From the NCBI GenBank assembly GCA_002694345.1, contig NZLV01000154.1, forward strand, positions 1-6,781: a stretch of 6,781 bases of DNA, read 5' to 3'. Both the position numbers and the translations under genes were made by a program. The notes beneath the pieces were generated by a model that was given only the letters and a program-made list of their open reading frames with translations, made no database searches and was not told where the DNA came from. Position 1 is the first letter of the stretch. Every line of letters starts with the position of its first letter. Shown here one piece after another: positions 1 to 5,641 of the stretch. This DNA comes from Maricaulis sp. Its GTDB lineage: Bacteria > Pseudomonadota > Alphaproteobacteria > Caulobacterales > Maricaulaceae.

Positions 1-1
1 C

Positions 2-1519
2 AGTGCTCTAGTCTCGGAGGGGCTGGCCGGGTTTGAGATCCAAAAGCTCCCCTTCTTATCCGGCACGAACCCCCGCCTCGACGCGATTGATGAAGCCTAT
101 GCCGTCATCGAGTTCGACACTGATGGAAACATCCTTTCGGCAAACCGGAACTTCCTGGAGGCCATGGGTTATTCCGAGCAGGAAGTGGTGGGGCATCACC
201 ACAGCATGTTCCTCACCGAGGATTATTCAAACAGTTCTGAATACAAGATCTTCTGGAATAATCTCCGGGCAGGCCAGATGCAGGCCGCGGAATTCCGCCG
301 TTTCGGCAAGAATGGCCGCGAGGTCTGGATTGAGGCAACCTATTGCCCGGTCAAGCGAAGCAATGGTTCCGTGGAGCGGGTCATGAAACTGGCGACCGAC
401 GTGACGCGCAAGCGTCTGCGCCGCTTTGACTTCGAAAGCCAGATCACGGCCATCAACGAATCCCAATGCGTCATCGAGTTTGACCTGAAAGGAACGATCC
501 TGAAGGCCAATCAGAATTTTCTGGATTTCATGGGATATCGGGAGGACCAGATTGTCGGCGAACACCATTCGCGCCTGTGTGATCCGGACTTTGCCCACAG
601 TGATAGTTACAAAGCTTTCTGGACAAAGCTGGGCTCCGGTGAATTCCAAGCTGGTGAATACCAGCGCTACACGCGATCGGGCCGCGAGGTCTGGCTGCAA
701 GCCAGCTATAACCCGGTCTTCGACCTGAACGGAAAACCGTTCAAGGTCGTGAAAGTGGCGACCGACATCACCGAAATCGCTAAGCGCCGCAAGGCGCGCG
801 AGAGCGCCCAGACGGAGATCTATTCCGGTCTGCAGAATGTCTCCGCCGCCGTTATCCAGTCCAACAGTCAGGCCTCTGCCGCCGTGGCCGATGCCAATGG
901 CACCGCCACCAACGTCCAGTCGGTCGCCGCCGGGGCCGAAGAGCTCGCCGCGTCATTCGCAGAGATTTCGCGCAGTGCCAGCGAGGCGCTGATGATCGCG
1001 CGGGAAGCAGTGACCGAGTCGGAGCGGACCTCCCAGATTATGTCCGGCTTGTCCGAGGCGACCCTCTCGATCGGCCAAATCGTTGAGCTGATCAATTCAA
1101 TCGCTGATCAGACCAACCTTCTGGCGCTCAACGCCACCATCGAAGCCTCTCGCGCGGGCGAGGCCGGCCGGGGTTTCGCCGTCGTTGCCAATGAAGTGAA
1201 AGGTCTGGCTAGTCAGACCTCGACCGCCATTGAGGACATTTCCCGCCAGATCCAGGCCGTCCAAGGAACGTCCAGCGAGGCTGTGGAAGCGATCGGCCAG
1301 ATCACCGGCGTGATCGGCCGCATCGACTCCATTGCTGCCTCGATTGCCTCTGCCGTGGAAGAGCAAACCGCGGTCACCAAGGATATCAGCCACAACATGC
1401 AGGATGCGGCGCAAAACGTGTCCAAGATCACGTCCGCGATCGAGGATATCGCCCAAGCTACCCGTACGGCAGAAGACTCCACCCGTCAGGTTACCGAGGC
1501 GGCCAACGCCATCCGCTGA
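2..1519 (+). CDS. Soluble tandem-PAS methyl-accepting chemotaxis protein (5' end cut by window)
   Basis: Cytoplasmic chemoreceptor that would pass a PAS-sensed signal to CheA/CheW. The frame is open from the window edge with no ATG, GTG or TTG before the first PAS domain, so the start lies upstream; 505 residues are visible. Counting from the first visible codon, PAS1 is about 27-137 and PAS2 about 149-261. Both carry the pattern FW..L..G....E..R....GREVW and end in ATD(V/I)T. The signalling domain is about 270-505; its hairpin tip at 367-403 holds IADQTNLLALNATIEA and GRGFAVVANEVK, the most conserved part of the family. VAAGAEELAAS around Glu313-Glu314 fits the methylation-site consensus, and Glu453-Glu454 (SAVEEQT) nearly does. 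No membrane segment, HAMP domain or C-terminal NWETF-type tether is seen. Pseudomonas BdlA (PAS-PAS-signalling domain) has a comparable layout. Ligand or cofactor cannot be read from the sequence. Confidence 0.95.
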   Translation, partial: SALVSEGLAGFEIQKLPFLSGTNPRLDAIDEAYAVIEFDTDGNILSANRNFLEAMGYSEQEVVGHHHSMFLTEDYSNSSEYKIFWNNLRAGQMQAAEFRRFGKNGREVWIEATYCPVKRSNGSVERVMKLATDVTRKRLRRFDFESQITAINESQCVIEFDLKGTILKANQNFLDFMGYREDQIVGEHHSRLCDPDFAHSDSYKAFWTKLGSGEFQAGEYQRYTRSGREVWLQASYNPVFDLNGKPFKVVKVATDITEIAKRRKARESAQTEIYSGLQNVSAAVIQSNSQASAAVADANGTATNVQSVAAGAEELAASFAEISRSASEALMIAREAVTESERTSQIMSGLSEATLSIGQIVELINSIADQTNLLALNATIEASRAGEAGRGFAVVANEVKGLASQTSTAIEDISRQIQAVQGTSSEAVEAIGQITGVIGRIDSIAASIASAVEEQTAVTKDISHNMQDAAQNVSKITSAIEDIAQATRTAEDSTRQVTEAANAIR

Positions 1520-1601
1520 GCGCGCTGTTTTTGCTTCTGTGAACACGTCATTCCAGCAAGCCATATCTCTTGACGGGGCAGGGGAATTAATCCTCTGCTG
1601 A

Positions 1602-1621
1602 AGATCCAGTCAAACGGATCT
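1602..1621 (+). promoter_or_regulatory. Small inverted repeat over the ribosome-binding region of the GNAT-nitrilase gene
   Basis: AGATCC (1602-1607) and GGATCT (1616-1621) are perfect inverse complements separated by 8 bases. The second arm contains the only Shine-Dalgarno-like bases (GGA, 1616-1618), 7 bases before the ATG at 1626. A folded transcript would hide this weak site. The stem is only 6 bp, so a regulatory role is inference; chance is possible. Confidence 0.3.
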
Positions 1622-1625
1622 GACC

Positions 1626-3170
1626 ATGCCACGCCAAGCCTCCAGACCTGCCTTGCTCGTACGCCAGGCCGAACTTGCTGACATCCCGGGAATCGTCGCT
1701 CTGAGCGGCAAGGTCTACCCCGATATGGGGGCCTATTCCGACAGTATGATCCAAGGGCAGATCATCAACTTCCCGGATGGCCAAGTCGTCGTCGAGTACG
1801 AGGATGAGATCGTCGGCTATGCGGCTTCCTTCCTGATCGACGAAGCGGCTGCGCTCAGTCCCCATAGCTGGAGCGAGATTACCGGCAATGGATATGCCTC
1901 CCGCCACAATCCGAAAGGCGAATGGCTCTACGGCATGGAAATTTGTGTCGACCCCGACCGCCGCCGCCTGCGCATCGGTCAACGGCTTTATGATGCGCGA
2001 AAGGAATTGGCCGAGCGTTATGAGCTGAAGGGGATCGTGTTCGGCGGGCGCATGCCGAATTGGCGCCGCCGACGCAAGCAATACGCCACGCCGCAGGCTT
2101 ACCTTGAAGCCGTGATGGCGCAGGAGATAAGCGATCCGGTCATCCGCTTCCAGACCCGGCTCGGATTCGAGCCCATCGGCGTTCTCGAAGGGTATCTCCC
2201 CTACGATCGGGCGTCCGGCGGCTTCGCGACCCACATGGTCTGGCGCAACCCGTATGCCGTGGAGCGCAATCGTGACGACCACCCTACGAAGGGCTCCAAG
2301 GAAGTCGTGCGCGTCGCGACGGTCCAGTTCCAGCAACGCCGGGTCTCCAGCTTTGAGGAGTTCATGTCCAACATCGAGTATTTCGTCGATGTGACATCAG
2401 ACTACCGCTCCGACTTCGTGGTCTTTCCGGAATTGTTCACGCTGGCTTTGCTGTCCCTTGAAGAAACGCCCCTGACGCCCGCTCAGTCGATCGAGCGCCT
2501 TACCGAGTACACACCGCTTTTCACCGAAGCCATGCGCCAGTTGGCGATCAGCTACAATATCAACATCATCGGCGGCTCCCACCCGACCCGGACCGAAGAC
2601 GGCGAAATCCAGAATGTGGGCTATGTTTTCCTGCGTGATGGATCCGTCCACGCCCAGGAGAAAATCCACCCGACCCCGTCCGAGCGGCATTGGTGGAACA
2701 TCAAGGGGGGCGATGAGATCATCACCATTCCGACCGACTGCGGTCCGATTGGCGTGCTAATCTGTTATGACAGCGAGTTTCCCGAACTGGCCCGAAAACT
2801 GGTCGATGCCGGGGCCAAGCTCCTCTTCGTTCCGTTCTGCACTGACAACCGCCAAGGATATATGCGGGTCCGTTATTGCTCGCAGGCCCGGGCGATCGAA
2901 AACCAGTGCTATGTCGTGATGGCCGGGAATGTGGGAAATCTGCCAGGTGTGGAAAACATGGACATCCAGTACGCCAAGTCCTGCATCCTGACCCCGTGCG
3001 ACTTCCCCTTTGCCCGGGACGGCATCGCCGAAGAGTGCACCGAGAATGTCGAAACGGTCTCGATTGCCGATCTTGACCTGACCGACCTCGATTGGGCCCG
3101 ATTGGAGGGCACGGTCCGAAATCTGCGTGACCGCCGGTTTGACCTCTATGCTGTCAAATGGGCCAAGTAG
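1626..3170 (+). CDS. GNAT acetyltransferase / carbon-nitrogen hydrolase fusion
   Basis: Two-domain protein of 514 residues. Residues about 9-211 are a GNAT domain: VRQAELADIPGI opening, acetyl-CoA loop region RRLRIGQRLYDAR, and VIRFQTRLGFEPIG near its end. The loop departs from the usual (Q/R)xxGxG/A signature. Residues about 228-510 are a nitrilase-superfamily hydrolase with the full Glu-Lys-Cys triad: Glu269 in VVFPELF, Lys346 in QEKIHPTP and Cys380 in GVLICYDSEFPE. It should therefore be able to cleave or transfer a C-N bond through a cysteine thioester. From memory this belongs to the RimI-linked nitrilase subgroup, whose substrate is unknown. ATG 1626 is the first start after an in-frame TGA at 1599. 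The ribosome site is weak (GGA, 7 bases upstream) and sits in a small inverted repeat. The gene overlaps the next GNAT gene by 13 bases and is probably the first gene of a three-gene operon. Domain calls are sure; the reaction is not. Confidence 0.93.
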   Translation: MPRQASRPALLVRQAELADIPGIVALSGKVYPDMGAYSDSMIQGQIINFPDGQVVVEYEDEIVGYAASFLIDEAAALSPHSWSEITGNGYASRHNPKGEWLYGMEICVDPDRRRLRIGQRLYDARKELAERYELKGIVFGGRMPNWRRRRKQYATPQAYLEAVMAQEISDPVIRFQTRLGFEPIGVLEGYLPYDRASGGFATHMVWRNPYAVERNRDDHPTKGSKEVVRVATVQFQQRRVSSFEEFMSNIEYFVDVTSDYRSDFVVFPELFTLALLSLEETPLTPAQSIERLTEYTPLFTEAMRQLAISYNINIIGGSHPTRTEDGEIQNVGYVFLRDGSVHAQEKIHPTPSERHWWNIKGGDEIITIPTDCGPIGVLICYDSEFPELARKLVDAGAKLLFVPFCTDNRQGYMRVRYCSQARAIENQCYVVMAGNVGNLPGVENMDIQYAKSCILTPCDFPFARDGIAEECTENVETVSIADLDLTDLDWARLEGTVRNLRDRRFDLYAVKWAK

Positions 3171-3658
3171 GCACATCTTCGACCATCCGGCCCGCGACGG
3201 TTTCGGATCTCGACATCATTGACGCGATCGAAGCGGCGAGTTTTGCGCTCGACCGGTTTCCGCGGCGGAATCTGCGTCGCATGCTCATCAGAGGCCGCAC
3301 GCGTTTCTGGCTGGCGCGGTGCAAGGATGAGCCTGCGGGCTATGCGGGTGTCAGCTTTCGCAAGGGGAGCCGGGTTGCGCGCCTTTATACCTTGGCCGTA
3401 CTTCCTGGCTTCAAGGGGCAGGGCATCGGCGTGGCGCTGATTGAGGCGGGAATAGTCGCCGCACACCGCGCAGATTGCCGGTGCATGCGCCTGGAAGTCC
3501 GTGGGAGCAATCAGCCTGCGCGAAAGCTTTATGAGCGGCTGGGATTTCGCTTGCTTTCCCGGCTAAGCTCCTATTACGAGGACGGCGAAACGGCCCTGAG
3601 ATACGAGCAATCCTCTCCAGTGACCGGTGATGGGGTAGAGGAGACCGACCCATTGTGA
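3158..3658 (+). CDS. RimI-like GNAT N-acetyltransferase, operon partner of RimK-family ligase
   Basis: A 166-residue single-domain GNAT predicted to transfer an acyl group from acyl-CoA to an amine. The domain opens at TIRPATVSDLDII (9-21). The CoA-binding loop is K86-G87-Q88-G89-I90-G91, with Lys in the usual Arg/Gln place. Motif B is SNQPARKLYERLGF (117-130). Glu113 and Tyr125 lie 12 residues apart, the same spacing as the catalytic pair Glu103/Tyr115 of RimI. The tail SSYYEDGETALRYE is typical of GNATs found beside RLAN-type ATP-grasp genes. Those relatives often continue into a papain/C39-like peptidase domain, but here the protein stops shortly after the GNAT fold. The ATG lies within the end of the preceding gene (13-base overlap) and the stop overlaps the next start as GTGA, so translational coupling is likely. 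The substrate need not be ribosomal protein S18 despite the RimI resemblance. Confidence 0.92.
   Translation: MGQVGTSSTIRPATVSDLDIIDAIEAASFALDRFPRRNLRRMLIRGRTRFWLARCKDEPAGYAGVSFRKGSRVARLYTLAVLPGFKGQGIGVALIEAGIVAAHRADCRCMRLEVRGSNQPARKLYERLGFRLLSRLSSYYEDGETALRYEQSSPVTGDGVEETDPL
3639..3643 (+). promoter_or_regulatory. Shine-Dalgarno for the RimK-family gene
   Basis: AGGAG inside the end of the GNAT gene, 11 bases before the GTG at 3655. The spacing is slightly long, but it is the only good site here. It supports the GTG start in the GTGA overlap. Confidence 0.6.
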
Positions 3659-5145
3659 GCGACTGGCTCATTCTCGTTGAAAACACAGCCGATCTCGCCC
3701 AGCACGAAACACCTCATAAAGTGCTTCGCATCCGGGACTATCTGGCCAATCCGCGGCTGTTCACGGGCCGTCGCCCGAACATCATCAATCTGGCACGCTC
3801 CTATGCCTATCAATCCGAGGGCTATTACGCGTCTCTCCTGGCCGAAGCGCGGGGTCACCGGATCATTCCCAGTGCCCAGACCATGGTCGAGCTCTCCCGC
3901 AAGACGCTCTATGCGCAGGCGCTTCCGGAGCTCAATGCCGCCTTGGCTCGCGACGCCGGCGCCATGCTGGAACCGGGTGGCCGATTCCGGATTGCCTTGG
4001 GTCAGTCCGATCAACCGGCCCTGAAGAAATTCGCCCGTCTGGCCTTTGACTGGTTCCGGGTCCCGGTCCTGGAGATCAAGCTGGAACCGGACAGTCTACG
4101 GATCAGCCGTATCCGTCCGCTGGCGCCGAATGCGCTCAAGGGCGAGGAACGCTTAGCCTTCATCACGTCTCTGGACCACCACACCAAGCGTGCCTGGGCG
4201 GAAGCCCGGGCGAAAACGCCAGCGCGCTGGTCCCTGGCTGTACTTACGGACCCCACCGAAGCGCTGCCGCCGTCCAGCCCGGCCAGTCTGAAACGCCTCG
4301 CTCAAGTTGCTGCGCGCATGGGTGTCGAGGTCGCTCCTCTGGGGCCGGGCGATCTGGCCAGCGTGGCGGAGTATGACGCGCTTTTCATTCGCGCGACCAC
4401 GGCGATCGACAACTACACCTACCGGTTTGCCCGCCGCGCCGAGCAGGAAGGCATGCCGGTCATTGACGATACCGCCTCGATGATCCGCTGCACCAACAAG
4501 GTCTTCCTCAAGGAATTGCTGGAACAGGCTGGCGTGCCGATGCCACGCTCTGAAGTTTTGGATGAATCCCAAGACCTGGACGGTTTGATGGACCGGCTGG
4601 GAACACCCCTGGTCTTGAAGGCACCAGACGGCTCTTTTTCTCGCTCGGTGCACAAGGTCTCCACCGAGGCCGAGCTACGCGAACGGGCCCGGGGATTGTT
4701 CAAGGATACCGCTCTGATCATTGCCCAGGAATACATGCCGACTGCCTATGACGGGCGGGTGGGGGTTCGGGACGGCGAGCCGCTGTTTGCCTGCCAATAC
4801 AAGATGGCCCGTGGGCATTGGCAGATCATCAAGCACGGCGTGGATGGCAAGGTGAAGGAAGGCGGTTCCGCCACTCTGGCCATTGGGGACGCGCCACAGG
4901 ATGTCATCGATATCGCCGTGCAGGCCGCAAAACTGATCGGCAATGGTCTCTACGGGATCGATCTGAAGCAGAATGATCGCGGTGTTTTCGTCATTGAAAT
5001 CAATGACAATCCCAATCTCGACCAAGAAGTTGAAGGAGCCGTGCTGAAGGATGGCCTTTGGGAAGCGCTGATCCGGAGCTTCGAGAAACGTCTGGGTGGC
5101 CGTATTGGCGGGACCGGAACGCATCAGGCCGCCCGGACCGTCTAA
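3655..5145 (+). CDS. RimK-family ATP-grasp ligase with N-terminal RLAN domain
   Basis: A 496-residue amide-bond ligase that should activate a carboxylate with ATP and join it to an amine; RimK itself adds glutamates to ribosomal protein S6. The N-terminal part, to about residue 160, matches the RLAN domain (RimK-like ATP-grasp N-terminal), with conserved stretches such as INLARSYAYQSEGYYASLLAE. The ATP-grasp domain follows from about 240: CTNKVFLKELLEQAGVPMPRS with Lys282, PLVLKAPDGSFSRSV with Lys322, and metal/ATP residues Asp436 (GIDLKQ), Glu448 and Asn450 (FVIEINDNPNLDQE). All expected motifs are present, so it should be active. Length is usual for this two-domain family. The GTG start overlaps the GNAT stop by 4 bases and has an AGGAG upstream. 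It is the last gene of the operon and faces the convergent entericidin-like gene. RLAN proteins are known for GNAT-peptidase neighbours and a proposed role in peptide synthesis. The true substrate is unknown, so the name rimK would be misleading. Confidence 0.94.
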   Translation: MSDWLILVENTADLAQHETPHKVLRIRDYLANPRLFTGRRPNIINLARSYAYQSEGYYASLLAEARGHRIIPSAQTMVELSRKTLYAQALPELNAALARDAGAMLEPGGRFRIALGQSDQPALKKFARLAFDWFRVPVLEIKLEPDSLRISRIRPLAPNALKGEERLAFITSLDHHTKRAWAEARAKTPARWSLAVLTDPTEALPPSSPASLKRLAQVAARMGVEVAPLGPGDLASVAEYDALFIRATTAIDNYTYRFARRAEQEGMPVIDDTASMIRCTNKVFLKELLEQAGVPMPRSEVLDESQDLDGLMDRLGTPLVLKAPDGSFSRSVHKVSTEAELRERARGLFKDTALIIAQEYMPTAYDGRVGVRDGEPLFACQYKMARGHWQIIKHGVDGKVKEGGSATLAIGDAPQDVIDIAVQAAKLIGNGLYGIDLKQNDRGVFVIEINDNPNLDQEVEGAVLKDGLWEALIRSFEKRLGGRIGGTGTHQAARTV

Positions 5146-5163
5146 CGGTCGACAAGCGGCCTG
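5125..5163 (+). terminator. Two-stage hairpin spanning the RimK-family stop codon, possible terminator
   Basis: Outer arms CAGGCCGC (5125-5132) and GCGGCCTG (5156-5163) pair perfectly over 8 bp. Inner arms GACCGT (5136-5141) and ACGGTC (5145-5150) pair over 6 bp around a 3-base loop, with an internal loop of 3 and 5 bases between the stems. The TAA stop (5143-5145) is in the apex. Only TAATT follows, so the U-tract is poor. It lies between convergent genes and could end transcription from one or both sides. The pairing is directly visible; termination is inferred. Confidence 0.5.
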
Positions 5164-5202
5164 TAATTGGAATTGGACCGGTATGGGTTCTGGTTGGAAT
5201 CT

Positions 5203-5331
5203 TTAGTCTGCGCTGTCCTGGACGGCCTCGCCGGCCCGTTCCAAATCCTGGCCGACGCCCCGAAGTGTATTGCAGGCGGTGAGGGACAGGGCGGTCAAGG
5301 CAATCAGAATTCCCGTAGCAGCTCGTTTCAC
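5203..5331 (-). CDS. Entericidin A/B family small lipoprotein
   Basis: A 42-residue predicted lipoprotein. The signal peptide is MKRAATGILIALTALSLTAC, with lipobox LTAC and lipidated Cys20. The mature part, NTLRGVGQDLERAGEAVQDSAD, has the family signature N-T-x-R-G-x-G-x-D followed by RAGEA. The GTG start at 5331 is supported by AGGAG at 5343-5339, 7 bases away; no upstream in-frame ATG is seen. In E. coli, entericidin B is a membrane-active lipoprotein induced in stationary phase and EcnA its proposed antidote. Here only one copy is visible, and single-copy members may have an envelope role rather than forming a toxin-antidote pair. The gene lies 82 bases downstream of tRNA-Ser on the same strand and converges on the RimK-family gene. 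It is short enough to be skipped by gene finders using a length cut-off. Family assignment is strong, function is not. Confidence 0.88.
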   Translation of the reverse strand: MKRAATGILIALTALSLTACNTLRGVGQDLERAGEAVQDSAD

Positions 5332-5338
5332 GTCGGCT

Positions 5339-5343
5339 CTCCT
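5339..5343 (-). promoter_or_regulatory. Shine-Dalgarno of the entericidin-like gene
   Basis: On the minus strand AGGAG stands 7 bases before the GTG. This is ideal spacing and fixes the start of a gene that has no ATG. A short stem (CTCAA/TTGAG, plus-strand 5344-5356) abuts it. Confidence 0.75.
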
Positions 5344-5361
5344 CTCAAGTGTTGAGGGAAG

Positions 5362-5389
5362 ACCTTAGCAGGTTGCTTGCCGCTGCCAA
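5362..5389 (-). promoter_or_regulatory. Candidate promoter of the entericidin-like gene
   Basis: On the minus strand TTGGCA (5389-5384, 5 of 6 to the sigma-70 -35 consensus) is followed after 16 bases by TAAGGT (5367-5362, 3 of 6 to the -10). Transcription would begin near 5355, leaving about 24 bases of leader containing the ribosome site. The -10 is weak; cotranscription with the upstream tRNA is the alternative. Confidence 0.3.
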
Positions 5390-5413
5390 CAGGCTTCGTG
5401 GGATGGGCCCGGA

Positions 5414-5501
5414 TGGCGGAGGGGGAGGGATTCGAACCCCCGGAACCTCGCGGTTCAACGGTTTTCAAGACCGCCGCAATCGACCACTCTGCCACCCCTC
5501 C
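5414..5501 (-). tRNA. tRNA-Ser (anticodon UGA)
   Basis: An 88-base tRNA on the minus strand including an encoded CCA (plus-strand TGG at 5414-5416). Acceptor arms GGAGGGG and CCCCTCC pair in all 7 positions, with discriminator G. The anticodon stem GCGGT/ACCGT holds the loop CTTGAAA with anticodon TGA (plus-strand 5465-5467), reading UCA and related Ser codons. The long variable arm GAACC-GCGA-GGTTC is the class II mark of a serine tRNA. The T-arm is GGGGG-TTCGAAT-CCCTC with one G-U pair. All elements are intact, so the gene should be functional. Confidence 0.97.
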
Positions 5502-5513
5502 GGTCGACTAGCC

Positions 5514-5541
5514 AATAACGACCAAACCGGCCGAGAGGCAA
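5514..5541 (-). promoter_or_regulatory. Candidate promoter of tRNA-Ser
   Basis: On the minus strand TTGCCT (5541-5536) and GTTATT (5519-5514) are 16 bases apart, placing the start a few bases before the tRNA 5' end at 5501. Matches to sigma-70 consensus are partial (about 4 and 3 of 6), so this is tentative. Confidence 0.3.
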
Positions 5542-5576
5542 GCGGTGTACTGCGCAAGACCGTGATCGCTTCATGG

Positions 5577-5605
5577 TTACGACCCTTTCACCAATCGGGT
5601 CTAAA
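5577..5605 (+). promoter_or_regulatory. Weak candidate promoter of rlpA
   Basis: TTACGA (5577-5582) and TCTAAA (5600-5605) are separated by 17 bases. The -10 matches 4 of 6 positions and the -35 only 3. If real, transcription begins near 5612, which would exclude the ATG at 5573 and favour the GTG at 5642 as the rlpA start. Confidence 0.2.
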
Positions 5606-5641
5606 GTGCAGGCTCGTTTTCTCGTCTCATGCGGTTGTCAC

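Noticed and set aside
1517..1536. Terminator after the chemoreceptor
   Set aside because: A run of five T follows the self-complementary AGCGCGCT, but no loop-forming stem of useful length can be drawn.
1570..1598. Promoter for the operon with -35 TTGACG
   Set aside because: TTGACG is good, but no acceptable -10 lies 16-18 bases downstream; the AT-rich TAATCC is only 12 bases away.
1587..2336. Minus-strand 249-residue open frame
   Set aside because: Lies opposite the GNAT domain of a clear plus-strand gene and shows no recognisable family; typical high-GC shadow.
5165..5176. Tandem AATTGG repeat
   Set aside because: Only two 6-base copies with no matching element nearby; likely chance.
5414..5501. 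tRNA-Ser as an integration site
   Set aside because: No integrase, no repeated 3' end of the tRNA and no change in gene type around it.
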